From assembly GCF_007748035.1 (NCBI RefSeq), contig NZ_CP036278.1, forward strand, positions 806,001 to 870,000: 64,000 bases of DNA, given 5' to 3'. This DNA is from Aeoliella mucimassa. Lineage in GTDB: Bacteria; Planctomycetota; Planctomycetia; Pirellulales; Lacipirellulaceae. Positions 1 through 9,374 of the stretch are shown in pieces. The first letter of the stretch is position 1. Every line of letters starts with the position of its first letter. The notes under the pieces were generated by a model, which had not been told where the DNA came from, made no database searches, and saw nothing but the letters and a program-made list of their open reading frames with translations. The translations under genes and the position numbers were made by a program.

Positions 1-1305
1 GGTACCTGCCTGCTGCGTGGGTGTATTCCCTCGAAAGCCCTGTTGCACGTGGCCAAAGTAATTTCCGAAGCCGGCGACATGGCCGACTGGGGAATCGAGT
101 TCGATAAGCCAAAGATTGATGTCGACAAAGTTCGGGCGCGGAAAGAAAAGATCATCGAGACCCTTTCCGACGGTCTCGCAAGCCTGGCGGTACGACGCAA
201 TGTCAAACGCATTCACGCACGCGGCGTGTTCGTTGACTCTAATACCCTAGAACTCGAAGGGGGCAACCCCGAGACCTACGAGAGCAAGCGTTTGACGTTT
301 GATCACTGCATTCTGGCGACCGGTTCGGTGCCCGCGATGCCCAAGGCGTTCGATATTGGCTCGCCGCGGGTGTTCGACTCGACCGGCGCTCTGGCGCTGG
401 CCGACATCCCTGGCTCGCTGTTGGTCGTGGGTGGTGGATACATCGGACTCGAGATGGGCACGTTCTACGCCGAACTCGGTGCGAACGTTTCGGTGGTCGA
501 GTTGACCGATGGATTGCTGCCGGGCGCGGATCGCGATCTGGTGAAGCCGCTTATTAAACGCGTACACGAACGCTTCCTAGGCATCCACACCGGCACGAAG
601 GTGGTTGGTCTGAAAGATGTCGGCGAGTGCGTGGAAGTCGAGTTTGAAGGCCCCGAACACAACGGCGTGCACAAGTACGACCGCGTGCTGATTTCGATTG
701 GCCGCCGACCGGTATCCGGCGGTTTTGGCCTGGAGAACACCAAGGTCACCGTGAACGAACGTGGGTTCGTAGAGACCGACGATCAACAACGCACAAGCGA
801 CCCTTCGATTCTCGCCATCGGCGACGTGGCCGGCGAGCCGATGCTCGCTCACAAGGCTGCCGTGGAAGGCAAAGTGGCTGCCGAAGTGCTGGCCGGCGAA
901 CCTGCCGCGTTCGACGTGCAAGCGATGCCGGCCGTGGTGTTCACCGATCCCGAGATTGCTTGGGCCGGACTCACTGCCGAGGAAGCCAAGCAGCAAGGTC
1001 GCGCGGTGAATATCGCCCAGTACCCATGGCAGGCCAGCGGTCGCGCCATGGCCAACGGCCGCACGGATGGACTGACGAAATGGATTATCGAGCCCGAAAC
1101 CGAGCGTGTGCTTGGTTGCGGTATTGTCGGCAACGGGGCCGGCGAGCTTATTAGCGAAGCGGTGCTGGCCATCGAAATGGGTTGCCACATTCGCGACATC
1201 GCCGAGAGCATCCACCCGCACCCGACACTCAGCGAAACTATTGCCTTTGCTGGCGAAGTGCATTTGGGCACCGCCACCGAAGTGTATCGACCCAAACGTA
1301 AGTAA
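1..1305 (+). CDS. lpdA: dihydrolipoyl dehydrogenase (E3), 5' end outside window
   Basis: This is the flavoprotein that reoxidises dihydrolipoamide on E2 with NAD+ in 2-oxoacid dehydrogenase complexes. The reading frame is open from base 1. The first visible residues, GTCLLRGCIPSKALL, contain the redox-active cysteine pair, so about 40 N-terminal residues including the first FAD-binding glycines lie outside the window. The NAD-binding motif GGGYIGLEMG is near residue 141 of the fragment, the second FAD motif AIGDVAGEPMLAHKA near 271, and the catalytic His-Glu segment HPHPTLSE near 406. A later start at base 43 would remove the active-site disulfide and is rejected. The gene lies 90 bases upstream of aceE in the same direction, so it is probably the E3 of the pyruvate dehydrogenase complex. 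The identification is firm; only the 5' end is missing. Confidence 0.96.
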   Translation, partial: GTCLLRGCIPSKALLHVAKVISEAGDMADWGIEFDKPKIDVDKVRARKEKIIETLSDGLASLAVRRNVKRIHARGVFVDSNTLELEGGNPETYESKRLTFDHCILATGSVPAMPKAFDIGSPRVFDSTGALALADIPGSLLVVGGGYIGLEMGTFYAELGANVSVVELTDGLLPGADRDLVKPLIKRVHERFLGIHTGTKVVGLKDVGECVEVEFEGPEHNGVHKYDRVLISIGRRPVSGGFGLENTKVTVNERGFVETDDQQRTSDPSILAIGDVAGEPMLAHKAAVEGKVAAEVLAGEPAAFDVQAMPAVVFTDPEIAWAGLTAEEAKQQGRAVNIAQYPWQASGRAMANGRTDGLTKWIIEPETERVLGCGIVGNGAGELISEAVLAIEMGCHIRDIAESIHPHPTLSETIAFAGEVHLGTATEVYRPKRK

Positions 1306-1395
1306 GGTGTTCGGCATTGGCCGCTCGGAACGCCAGACGCAAGTTCCCGAGCCCCGGTTCTCCCACCTGCAGTCCTTAGCCCCTACAAGCAACCT

Positions 1396-4107
1396 ATGTC
1401 TTCAATCGACGTCAATCAACACCACTCGCCGATTCCCGACGATAGCGACCCGACGGAAACCGCCGAATGGCTCGAATCGCTCGACTACGTTCTCGAGCAC
1501 AAGGGCCCCGAGCGAGTCAAGCAATTGCTAGGTGCGCTCGAAGAAGCCGCCCACCGCAACGACGTTGAGCTGCCGTTCACGGCAACTACGCCTTACTTGA
1601 ATACGATTCCCCGCAACGAGCAGCCGGCCTATCCCGGCGATCGTGAGCTGGAACGTCGTATCAAGAGCTATGTCCGTTGGAACGCGATGGCCATGGTCAC
1701 CCGGGCCAACCGTCATCCTGCGTCTCCTGGTGGACACATCTCGACCTTTGCGTCGAGTGCAACGCTGTACGAAGTCGCCCAGAACCACTTCTTCCGTGGC
1801 CGCGGCGAAGATGGCTTCAGCGGCGACCAAATCTACTTCCAAGGCCACGCCGCACCCGGCATGTACGCCCGCGCGTTCCTGGAAGGTCGACTGACCGAAC
1901 AGAACCTGGTGAACTTCCGCCGAGAGCTCTCGGAAGGGGGCGGCCTGAGCTCGTATCCCCATCCATGGCTGATGCCCGACTTCTGGGAATTCCCCACCGT
2001 GTCGATGGGCCTGGCTCCGATCATGGCGATCTATCAGGCTCGCTTCAACGAGTACATGACCGATCGTGGTCTGGCGGACTTGTCGAACAAGCACGTCTGG
2101 GCGTTCCTCGGCGACGGCGAATGCGACGAGCCCGAAACCCTGGGTGCCATCTCGCTGGCTGCTCGCGAGCAACTGCAGAACCTGATTTTTGTGATCAACT
2201 GTAACTTGCAACGGCTCGACGGGCCGGTGCGTGGCAACGGCAAGATCATCCAGGAACTCGAAGGCACCTTCCGCGGTGCTGGCTGGAACGTGATTAAGGT
2301 CATCTGGGGTAGCGACTGGGATCCGCTGATCGAGCAAGATCACGACGGTATCCTGGCCAACCGCTTCATGGAGATCGTCGACGGTCAGTATCAGAAGTAC
2401 TCCGTATCGCCCGGCAGCTACATTCGTGGTCACTTCTTCGGTGCCGATCCTCGCTTGGAAGCGATGATCAAGCACTTGTCGGACGAACGCCTGGCGAAGA
2501 TGCGCCGCGGTGGTCACGATCCCGAAAAGGTCTACGCTGCGTACCACCGAGCCGTGTCGCTCAAGAATGGCAAGCCGACCGTGGTGATTGCCAAGACCGT
2601 AAAGGGTTATGGCGTTGGCGAAGGTGGCGAAGGCCGCAACATCACCCACAACCAGAAGAAGCTCAACGAGCAGGAACTCCGCGAGTTCCGCACTCGCTTT
2701 GGTATTCCGATTTCCGACGAGCGTGTCGCCGAGGCTCCGTTCTACCGTCCACCGGAAGACAGCCCCGAAATGCAGTATATGCGGTCGCGCCGCGAGGCTC
2801 TTGGCGGACCGGTTCCGTCGCGTAATGCTTCGCGCAGTGCGATCAGCGTGCCGAAGCTGCCCGACTATCACAAGACGGTTCACAGCAAGCTGGTAAGCAA
2901 AGGCGAGGGTAAAGAGTTCTCGACCACGATGGGCTTTGTCCGCTTGCTGACCGACCTGCTACGCGACAAAGAGATGGGCAAGTACATCGTGCCGATCGTG
3001 CCGGATGAGTCGCGCACGTTTGGTATGGAAGGCTTGTTCCGCCAGATCGGCATCTACGCCCACGCAGGCCAGATGTACGAACCGGTCGACGCCGACCAGA
3101 TGGCCTTCTACAAAGAAGCCCAGGATGGTCAGCTGCTGGAAGAAGGCATTACCGAAGCGGGTAGTATGAGCAGCTTCAACGCTGCGGGTACTTCGTACAG
3201 CTCGCACGGCGTGCCGATGATTCCGATGTTCATCTACTACTCGATGTTCGGATTCCAGCGCATCGGCGACCTGGTGTGGGCGGCGGCCGATATGCGAGCC
3301 AAGGGCTTCATGCTCGGCGGTACCGCTGGACGTACCACCCTCAACGGCGAAGGCCTGCAGCACCAGGATGGTCACAGTCTGGTGAACGCGATCGCCTTCC
3401 CCACGGTGCGTGCTTACGATCCGGCCTACGCCTACGAAACCGCCGTGATTATCTTCGAAGGCATGAAGCGGATGTACGTGGATAACGAAACGTGCATCTA
3501 CTACATCATGCTCGAGAACGAAAACTACATGATGCCCGAAATGCCAGAAGGATGCGAAGAAGGCATCATCAAAGGCATGTACCGCATCAATCAAGCCGAG
3601 AAGCGTGGTAAGCATCACGTGCAGCTCTTCGGTAGCGGTGCGATCCTGCGTTGCGTGCTCGAAGCACAGCAGCTATTGGCCGAGAAGTACGACATTTCGT
3701 CCGACGTGTGGAGCGTAACCAGCTACACCGAACTCCGCCGCGATGCCCAGGAGTGCCGCCGCTGGAATATGCTGCACCCAGGCGAAGAGCCTCGACGCAG
3801 TTACCTGGAGCAACAGATCGAAGGGCTCGACGGACCGTTCATCGCTGCCAGCGACTACTTGCGGGCGTTGGCCGAGCAAATCGATCCCTGGATTCCTGGT
3901 GGCATTTTCGCCCTGGGAACCGATGGCATGGGTCGCAGCGAAAGCCGCGAAGCACTCCGTCGCCACTTTGAGGTGGACGCCGAGTTCGTTGCGCTGGCCA
4001 CCATCACGCAACTCAAAGAGCGTGGTGCCGAAGGGCTGCCATGCTTGAAGCAAGTGATCGAAGACCTCGGTATCAATCCCGACAAGAAATCGGCACTGTA
4101 CGCCTAA
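1396..4107 (+). CDS. aceE: pyruvate dehydrogenase E1 component, homodimeric type
   Basis: This thiamine-diphosphate enzyme decarboxylates pyruvate and reductively acetylates the lipoyl group of E2. At 903 residues it has the length of the single-chain (AceE) E1 rather than the alpha/beta type. The thiamine-diphosphate motif begins GDGECDEPET near residue 239 and ends in the paired-Asn stretch NCNLQRLDG. The N-terminal part carries GGHISTFASSATLYEV, typical of the family, and the pyrimidine-binding part contains EGITEAGSMSSFNAAG. The start is ATG, with no strong Shine-Dalgarno site. It sits between lpdA and aceF, giving gene order E3-E1-E2, so all three enzymes can be made from one transcript. 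No anomaly was seen in the frame. Confidence 0.97.
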   Translation: MSSIDVNQHHSPIPDDSDPTETAEWLESLDYVLEHKGPERVKQLLGALEEAAHRNDVELPFTATTPYLNTIPRNEQPAYPGDRELERRIKSYVRWNAMAMVTRANRHPASPGGHISTFASSATLYEVAQNHFFRGRGEDGFSGDQIYFQGHAAPGMYARAFLEGRLTEQNLVNFRRELSEGGGLSSYPHPWLMPDFWEFPTVSMGLAPIMAIYQARFNEYMTDRGLADLSNKHVWAFLGDGECDEPETLGAISLAAREQLQNLIFVINCNLQRLDGPVRGNGKIIQELEGTFRGAGWNVIKVIWGSDWDPLIEQDHDGILANRFMEIVDGQYQKYSVSPGSYIRGHFFGADPRLEAMIKHLSDERLAKMRRGGHDPEKVYAAYHRAVSLKNGKPTVVIAKTVKGYGVGEGGEGRNITHNQKKLNEQELREFRTRFGIPISDERVAEAPFYRPPEDSPEMQYMRSRREALGGPVPSRNASRSAISVPKLPDYHKTVHSKLVSKGEGKEFSTTMGFVRLLTDLLRDKEMGKYIVPIVPDESRTFGMEGLFRQIGIYAHAGQMYEPVDADQMAFYKEAQDGQLLEEGITEAGSMSSFNAAGTSYSSHGVPMIPMFIYYSMFGFQRIGDLVWAAADMRAKGFMLGGTAGRTTLNGEGLQHQDGHSLVNAIAFPTVRAYDPAYAYETAVIIFEGMKRMYVDNETCIYYIMLENENYMMPEMPEGCEEGIIKGMYRINQAEKRGKHHVQLFGSGAILRCVLEAQQLLAEKYDISSDVWSVTSYTELRRDAQECRRWNMLHPGEEPRRSYLEQQIEGLDGPFIAASDYLRALAEQIDPWIPGGIFALGTDGMGRSESREALRRHFEVDAEFVALATITQLKERGAEGLPCLKQVIEDLGINPDKKSALYA

Positions 4108-4213
4108 CCCACAGAAGGTGGTCGCAGAACGCCCAGCCGCAGGTGCCGACCAATTCCGAATCCATGACCACCCGCGTTTATCGCGGGAGAATTAACATAG
4201 CGGGCAAACGAAT

Positions 4214-5548
4214 ATGGCAACTGAAATCACTCTGCCAAGTCTTGGCGAAAACATCGACTCGGGCGACGTCCTTTCCATCCTGGTTTCCGAAGGTGATTCG
4301 GTTACCAAAGACCAGGATTTGATGGAAATCGAAACCGACAAGGCAACCGCTGCTGTGCCGAGTCCTTCGGCAGGCACCATCATCAAGATCCTGGTCGCCG
4401 AAGGCGATACAGTAAACGTGGGTGCTCCGATCTTTGAGATCGATGGTAGCGCCGCTCCGGCACCTCCGAAGGAAGAGCCCAAGCCGGCACCGAAAGCCGA
4501 AGAGCCGAAGCCCGAGCCTGCCGCCGAACCGGCTCCCGCTCCTGCAGCACCGGCACCCGTGGCCGAAACGCCCGCCCCGGCACCTGCTACTCCCGCTCCC
4601 GCAGCCCCGGCGAAGGAGTCCGCACAGAACATTCCTGGCGATGGCCAGGCTAGCTCCGCGGCTGGACCCAGCGTTCGGCGTCTGGCACGCGAACTCGGCA
4701 TCGACCTGCGTCGGGTGCGTCCGAGCAGTGGTGGTCGTTTGACCGAAGAAGACGTCCGCAGCTTCGTGCGAGACGAGCAAGAGAAAGCCAAGCAAGCAGC
4801 CAGTGCCAGCGTTACCCCCCCGGGGTCTCCCAACTCCGACGGGCAGGGCGCCGTGCGAATCGAAAAGATGAGCCGCACCCGCAAGACCATCGCGGCCAAC
4901 ATGGTAGCGAGCTATACCACGATTCCGCAGCTAACAAACTTCGACGACGTCGACGTGACCGAACTCGAAGAGATGCGCCGCCAGTCGAAGGAAGACTACG
5001 CGAAGCGTGGTCTGAATCTGTCGCAGATGCCGTTCCTGGTTAAGGCGATTGCCTCGAGCCTGAAGCTGCACCCGATCGTCAATGCGTCGGTCGATATGGA
5101 TGCAGGCAACGTCATCTATAAGGAATACGTGAACATCGGCATCGCCGTCGATACCGAAAGCGGTTTGCGAGTACCGGTGCTGCGTGACGCCGATCGGCTG
5201 TCGATTTCGCAGATCGCTCGCGAGCTCGATCGCATCATCCTCGCTGCTCGCGAAGGAACCTTGAGCATCGAAGACATGCGTGGCGGTACTTTCACCATCA
5301 GCAACATGGGCGCAGTAGGTGGCACTTACTCGACCCCGATCATTAACCCGCCAGAGGTGGGGATCTTGCTGGTGGGTCGCAGTCGCATGCTGCCGACCAT
5401 CGTCGGTAGCAGCATTGAGCCTCGGTTGATCATGCCGCTGTCGCTCACGTACGACCACCGCGTAGTCGATGGAGCCGACGCTGCCCGATTCCTGAACGAG
5501 GTGAAGGGTTTCCTAGGCGCTCCCGGTCGTCTGCTGCTGGCACCGTAA
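4214..5548 (+). CDS. aceF: dihydrolipoamide acetyltransferase (E2 of pyruvate dehydrogenase)
   Basis: E2 forms the core of the complex and transfers acetyl groups from lipoyl-lysine to CoA. Domains in order are: one lipoyl domain (residues 1-80) with the lipoylated lysine in EIETDKATAA at K43; a long Pro/Ala/Glu linker (about 80-135); a peripheral-subunit-binding domain (VRRLARELGIDLRRVRPSSG); a second short linker; and the catalytic domain ending in DHRVVDGADAARF, with H415 and D419 as the acyltransferase residues. At 444 residues with a single lipoyl domain it is of ordinary length. It follows aceE by 106 bases. The lipoyl lysine would need the lipoate-attachment machinery, and a ligase-fold gene is encoded at 10.0-10.8 kb on the other strand. 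Confidence 0.96.
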   Translation: MATEITLPSLGENIDSGDVLSILVSEGDSVTKDQDLMEIETDKATAAVPSPSAGTIIKILVAEGDTVNVGAPIFEIDGSAAPAPPKEEPKPAPKAEEPKPEPAAEPAPAPAAPAPVAETPAPAPATPAPAAPAKESAQNIPGDGQASSAAGPSVRRLARELGIDLRRVRPSSGGRLTEEDVRSFVRDEQEKAKQAASASVTPPGSPNSDGQGAVRIEKMSRTRKTIAANMVASYTTIPQLTNFDDVDVTELEEMRRQSKEDYAKRGLNLSQMPFLVKAIASSLKLHPIVNASVDMDAGNVIYKEYVNIGIAVDTESGLRVPVLRDADRLSISQIARELDRIILAAREGTLSIEDMRGGTFTISNMGAVGGTYSTPIINPPEVGILLVGRSRMLPTIVGSSIEPRLIMPLSLTYDHRVVDGADAARFLNEVKGFLGAPGRLLLAP

Positions 5549-5562
5549 AGCTCGGGCGGTGG

Positions 5563-5568
5563 TATAAT
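5563..5568 (+). promoter_or_regulatory. possible -10 element (TATAAT) before the Uma2-type gene
   Basis: A perfect TATAAT lies 35 bases before the ATG of the next gene, just after the aceF stop codon. I could not find a convincing -35 box at 16-18 bases upstream, so this is only a possible promoter that would separate the Uma2-type gene from the pyruvate dehydrogenase transcript. Confidence 0.3.
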
Positions 5569-5603
5569 GAGGGTATCCCTAATGCAGTGTCAGGAGGTTA
5601 CTC

Positions 5604-6218
5604 ATGTCCATCGACTCGCTGGTCTACGCAACGTTTGACCAAACGTCGCCCCATACAACATTGGGCCCCCACACCGCAGACGATTACCTGTCGCTGCCGG
5701 AAGGGGAACGCGTGGAGCTATTGAGGGGAAGATTGACCATGATGTCACCTGCACCTACGCCGCGGCACCAGCACATCGGCGCGAATCTCTGGCGAGTCTT
5801 CGACGATATCGCTGCCCAGCAAGGGGGGATCGCAATCGTATCGCCGGTGGATGTCGTACTGCTACAGCGAACGATTGCCCAGCCCGATGTGGTTTACTTG
5901 CGTCCAGAGAAGAAGCAATTAGTTGGGCAGCGTATCGAAGGGGTACCCGACCTACTGGTCGAAATCGTTTCGCCCTCCAGTAGGCGAATCGACCGCGTCG
6001 AAAAGTTGGATCTCTACGCCAAGGCGGGGGTGCCGGAGTATTGGATCGTCGATCCCGATTCCCGCATCATTGAATTTCACACTCTCGATGGCGAGAGCTA
6101 TCGGGTCGTTGCTCACGACTCGGGTAAGTACCAGTCGGCGCAATTTGCCGAGGTGGTGCTCGACCTGACTGCATTCTGGCAAGAAATCGATCGCCGGTTG
6201 CCGCCGAAGCAGCAGTAG
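5604..6218 (+). CDS. Uma2 family (DUF820) putative endonuclease
   Basis: The protein has the PD-(D/E)XK-like fold signature of the Uma2/DUF820 family: QPDVVYLRPEKKQ, then DLLVEIVSPSSRRIDRVEKL, then LYAKAGVPEYWIVDP. The Asp in QPDVVY and the Glu in LVEIVSPS are the expected metal-binding acidic residues, and the lysine of RVEKL is close behind. At 204 residues it has the normal family length. Such genes are common, often in many copies, in planctomycetes and cyanobacteria, and their biological role is not settled. A good Shine-Dalgarno site (AGGAGG) precedes the ATG by about 7 bases. It is not obviously tied to its neighbours. Confidence 0.88.
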   Translation: MSIDSLVYATFDQTSPHTTLGPHTADDYLSLPEGERVELLRGRLTMMSPAPTPRHQHIGANLWRVFDDIAAQQGGIAIVSPVDVVLLQRTIAQPDVVYLRPEKKQLVGQRIEGVPDLLVEIVSPSSRRIDRVEKLDLYAKAGVPEYWIVDPDSRIIEFHTLDGESYRVVAHDSGKYQSAQFAEVVLDLTAFWQEIDRRLPPKQQ

Positions 6219-6293
6219 ACTTCATGTTCTGCCCACTCGCCGTACGGGGGTGGCGGCCCTACAGTGGAGTAGTTCACCCAAGGGCCATCGACG

Positions 6294-6962
6294 ATGCTAA
6301 CCGAATTACGCTCGCCATCGGAAAATGAGGCAGACCTTCTCCATGATGACGCTGTTTCGCGTGATCTGGTGGTGCTGACGCATGGCATTTCGTCGAGCAA
6401 GTGGTTCTTGTTGCCTCTTGCGCGACGTTTACGTCAGCAGGGGTTCGATACGCTGCTGCATAGTTACTTTTCGCTTTGGGGATCCAACCGGCAGATCGGC
6501 CGGCGGTTTGCTCGGCGATTGCATCGCTTGGCCGCCCGGTATCCCGATCGCACGATTCATGTGGTCGCTCACAGCATGGGCAGTATCGTGACTCGCTGCG
6601 CGTTGCTCGAACGGGTTCCCGACTCGCTGGGGCGGATCGTGATGGTGGGGCCTCCGAATCGAGGCTCGGATGTTGCCCAGCGTATTTCGAACTCCACAGG
6701 CTGGTTGATGCCGACGCTCAAGGAACTGTCGGACACGCCCGACAGTTTTGTCAACCAATTGCCAGCTAGCGTGAGTCCCTACGATGTCGGCGTGGTGGTG
6801 GCTTCGCACGACCGGGTAGTGCGGCCCGAGTGCACTACCCTAGACGACCTAACCGACCAAGTCGTGCTGCGAGGATTTCACACTGGGGTACTCTGGCGTC
6901 CAGAAACCGCGTTGCATGTTGGGCATTTCCTGCGAACTGGCCGATTTCTTGCCGTAGAATAG
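6294..6962 (+). CDS. alpha/beta hydrolase (lipase/esterase-like)
   Basis: This 222-residue protein begins its fold with LVVLTHGISSSKWFLLPLARRL (oxyanion-loop His-Gly) and carries the nucleophile elbow VVAHSMGS with the presumed catalytic Ser94; the usual first Gly of GxSxG is Ala. Further conserved-looking parts are MVGPPNRGSDVA and the Asp in VVASHDRVVRPE, with a late His in GFHTGVLW as the likely third triad member. No signal peptide is seen, so it is probably cytoplasmic. The pattern matches PGAP1-like or triacylglycerol-lipase-type hydrolases that act on hydrophobic esters, but the substrate cannot be named. The next gene begins less than 100 bases downstream in the same direction. Confidence 0.85.
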   Translation: MLTELRSPSENEADLLHDDAVSRDLVVLTHGISSSKWFLLPLARRLRQQGFDTLLHSYFSLWGSNRQIGRRFARRLHRLAARYPDRTIHVVAHSMGSIVTRCALLERVPDSLGRIVMVGPPNRGSDVAQRISNSTGWLMPTLKELSDTPDSFVNQLPASVSPYDVGVVVASHDRVVRPECTTLDDLTDQVVLRGFHTGVLWRPETALHVGHFLRTGRFLAVE

Positions 6963-7047
6963 GTGAGCGACCAATTGTCCGCGTCTTGGTGCGAAGTAAC
7001 AATTGTGGTTGCTGCTTCCTCCCTGCAAATCCGACTGGATACTCGTC

Positions 7048-7764
7048 ATGTACCTGCCCGGCCTGCTGCGATCGCGACTTGCTCCTGTGTGGCGGTGGAC
7101 CTGGCGCATTTGCCAGCCGATCGTGGTTCTGATGCTGGCATTCGGCGGGGCGTTGCTCGTGGGGCAGATTCCGGTGAATCGCGACTTCCAGGCTCCTGCC
7201 GAAGGGGTCGAGATCTTTGTGTACGTCGATTCGGCGCATTCGAAGATCGTGGTACCGCTTCGCAACGAGGTCCGCGACTGGAGCCCATGGTTCTCGACCA
7301 GCGATTTTAAGTCGCTCACAGGCAAGGAGTCGTACGTCGCCTTCGACTGGGGCGATCGCGAGTTTTTTCTCAATACTCAGCGTTGGAAAGACATAAAAGC
7401 GGATCTCACCGCGTGGGCGATGCTCTGGCCGACCGACACGGTGATGCACGTGACGATGAAGACCAAGCCAGAAGAGAACCACCTGTACCGGTCGGTCACG
7501 ATCACGCCGGAAGGCTATGCGAAGATGGTCGAGTTCATCGAGTCGCACTTTCGGCTCGACGGTTCCGCTCGCTTGGGGGGAACGCATCCGCGACTGATTC
7601 CAGGGCGTGGTTTTGTGAACCACGACGCTTTCTACGAAGGTCTCGGCACCTACTCACTGTTCTACACCTGCAACGCTTGGACTGGCGACGCCTTGCAGGT
7701 GGCCGGGGTGCGTACTGGTTGTTGGACTCCGTTTCCGGTAGGCATTATGCAGACCGACGACTAG
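7048..7764 (+). CDS. DUF2459/TIGR02117-like membrane-anchored protein
   Basis: The start is taken as the ATG at 7048, giving MYLPGLLRSRL, a basic N-terminus, then one membrane segment (about residues 20-40: CQPIVVLMLAFGGALLVG). A TTG start at 7003 is possible but would add a poor N-terminus. The exported part has features I associate with the DUF2459/TIGR02117 family: IFVYVDSAHSKIVVPL, YVAFDWGDREFF, then TCNAWTGDALQVAG near the C-terminus. The His in DSAHSKIV and the Cys-Asn in TCNAWT suggest a papain-like or NlpC-like arrangement; that is inference from spacing only. Some members are annotated as urease-associated, but no urease gene is nearby. The function is unknown. Confidence 0.75.
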   Translation: MYLPGLLRSRLAPVWRWTWRICQPIVVLMLAFGGALLVGQIPVNRDFQAPAEGVEIFVYVDSAHSKIVVPLRNEVRDWSPWFSTSDFKSLTGKESYVAFDWGDREFFLNTQRWKDIKADLTAWAMLWPTDTVMHVTMKTKPEENHLYRSVTITPEGYAKMVEFIESHFRLDGSARLGGTHPRLIPGRGFVNHDAFYEGLGTYSLFYTCNAWTGDALQVAGVRTGCWTPFPVGIMQTDD

Positions 7765-7808
7765 TCGGTTAACTCTTCAGCGAACACTTCGCGAGTCGAT
7801 TCGCTTGG

Positions 7809-9182
7809 CTAATGGACCACATTCACCGCGACCCGGTCTTCCAGGTTCGGGCGGAACAACATCAGCAGCAGGAATGGCAAGTACCAGGCAAGGGCCAGGC
7901 CGCCGGAGTGGGCGTGCCAGAACTGAACGCCGAGCATCACCGCGGCCGAGCACGAGAGCAGCGACGCCAGCGTCTTGGGCGACGGCCAGAATGGCATCGA
8001 CAGCACGCTCATGCCGAGGAACGTCGCCAGCACTGGCCAGCGGAACACAGGGTTCCAGTACTGCCAGGCGCCGGAGAGGTTTTCCATTTTGGGGAGCCTT
8101 ACGCCGAACATCTGTTGCATGCGTTCGACGAACATCGGAAAATCGACACTCGTGGCGATCTGCGTGATGATCATCGCCAGCAAGGCCACCGCAAATCCAA
8201 TAAGGAAACGCCAAACGCCGCGCTGGCGATAGAAGCTAATCCATAGCGGTAGCAGGAATACCGGGTAGTAGAGTGTGCCGAACGCCAGGCCAAGCATCAG
8301 GCCTGAGAGAATCGGTAACCGATAGCACACCACGGCCCAAACCATGAACGCGGTGGGGATCACGTGGGTGCCGTTGCCGGTCCAGATGGCGGTGTAAGGC
8401 AGCAGCAAATAGAGCGTCGCAGCCGCGCAGCCCATGGTGAAGTTTTCGAAGTGCCGTACCCCAATCAGGATCATGCCCAACACAATTGCAGCCTGGCACA
8501 AGATGGTCACCACCTTGGCGGTCACCTCCTGAGCGTTGGTGAAACCGGCGTCCTCCGGGGCGTCGGTTGCAGGAGCATTGGTCGCATTCTCTTTCGCGGT
8601 GCCATTCGCTTCGGCGGGCTTTGGCTCCACTACCACTGGCTGAGAGCCTTCGTCGCCGAGCACGCCCGACGTCGTGATCGAGGGGAGCCAGAACACCAGC
8701 GCGCAGCCTGGGCCGTGCGTGTCGAGTGAAGCCCCTTCGACTCGCGAAGCCTCGCGGTGGCTCAGGTGCTCGGCCCGCTGGGCGGAGAACATGTCGGATT
8801 CGTCAGGGGCACCGTTGATGATATTGGCCATCAGGAAGGCCGACATCGAGACGGCCAGGAACAGCAGCCCCGCGGCATTCATGTTTGGTTCGAGCATCGG
8901 TCGACGGACCATCGCCGAGTCCCAAAGAGCCCGAACCAACAGCAGGGCGTTCACTCCGAACAGCCACCAATAGCCGAACAGTTCGGTGCTGGTCGAAACG
9001 GAGTCGAGCCCCGGGCGGAGGCACAGCAGGCCAGGGGCCAACATCAACAGCAGCAGCAAATCGAGGTTCCGAATGCTGAACAAGCGGTTGAATTTAAAGA
9101 ACAGGGCAATAATCAACAGCGCCGACAGATACGCCCACGTTGTGGGGTCTGGCTTTTCGTAGCGATAAAGGAACTCGCTCAT
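7809..9182 (-). CDS. polytopic membrane protein, possibly glycosyltransferase-like
   Basis: This 457-residue protein has about ten hydrophobic segments and a hydrophilic insertion at about residues 165-220 rich in Ala, Glu, Thr and Pro (VVVEPKPAEANGTAKENATN). The stretch LSGLMLGLAFGTLYYPVFLLPLWI resembles the G-x-x-LG-x-K/Y-x-P-x-x-LP pattern of membrane glycosyltransferases that use polyprenyl-linked sugars (GT87/DUF2029-like), but I do not see the Asp-bearing first loop clearly, so this is a weak suggestion. The start is an ATG at 9182. It is a stand-alone gene on the minus strand, converging with the DUF2459-type gene. The reading frame is certain; the function is not. Confidence 0.72.
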   Translation of the reverse strand: MSEFLYRYEKPDPTTWAYLSALLIIALFFKFNRLFSIRNLDLLLLLMLAPGLLCLRPGLDSVSTSTELFGYWWLFGVNALLLVRALWDSAMVRRPMLEPNMNAAGLLFLAVSMSAFLMANIINGAPDESDMFSAQRAEHLSHREASRVEGASLDTHGPGCALVFWLPSITTSGVLGDEGSQPVVVEPKPAEANGTAKENATNAPATDAPEDAGFTNAQEVTAKVVTILCQAAIVLGMILIGVRHFENFTMGCAAATLYLLLPYTAIWTGNGTHVIPTAFMVWAVVCYRLPILSGLMLGLAFGTLYYPVFLLPLWISFYRQRGVWRFLIGFAVALLAMIITQIATSVDFPMFVERMQQMFGVRLPKMENLSGAWQYWNPVFRWPVLATFLGMSVLSMPFWPSPKTLASLLSCSAAVMLGVQFWHAHSGGLALAWYLPFLLLMLFRPNLEDRVAVNVVH

Positions 9183-9374
9183 CGACGCAGGTTGGTAGGA
9201 GGATAAAGTAGGCTTGTCGAGCGGATCGCGTAATTCGCTCCAGCTTGCAGAATAAGTGAATCAGTACGGTTTTCAATGCCTGCGCAGCCGGGTCGGGGCT
9301 TGCCGGGCAATCGACGTTCGGGTGGTAGCGATTACAGGGACCACGCCGGGCGGTGGTAGCCAATCGGCTGTCGC

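Noticed and set aside
1528-2883. Open frame antisense to aceE, and similar ones at 23966-25396 and 28940-29830
   Set aside because: Same cause: GC-rich codon bias opposite strong genes. No start site or domain is visible.
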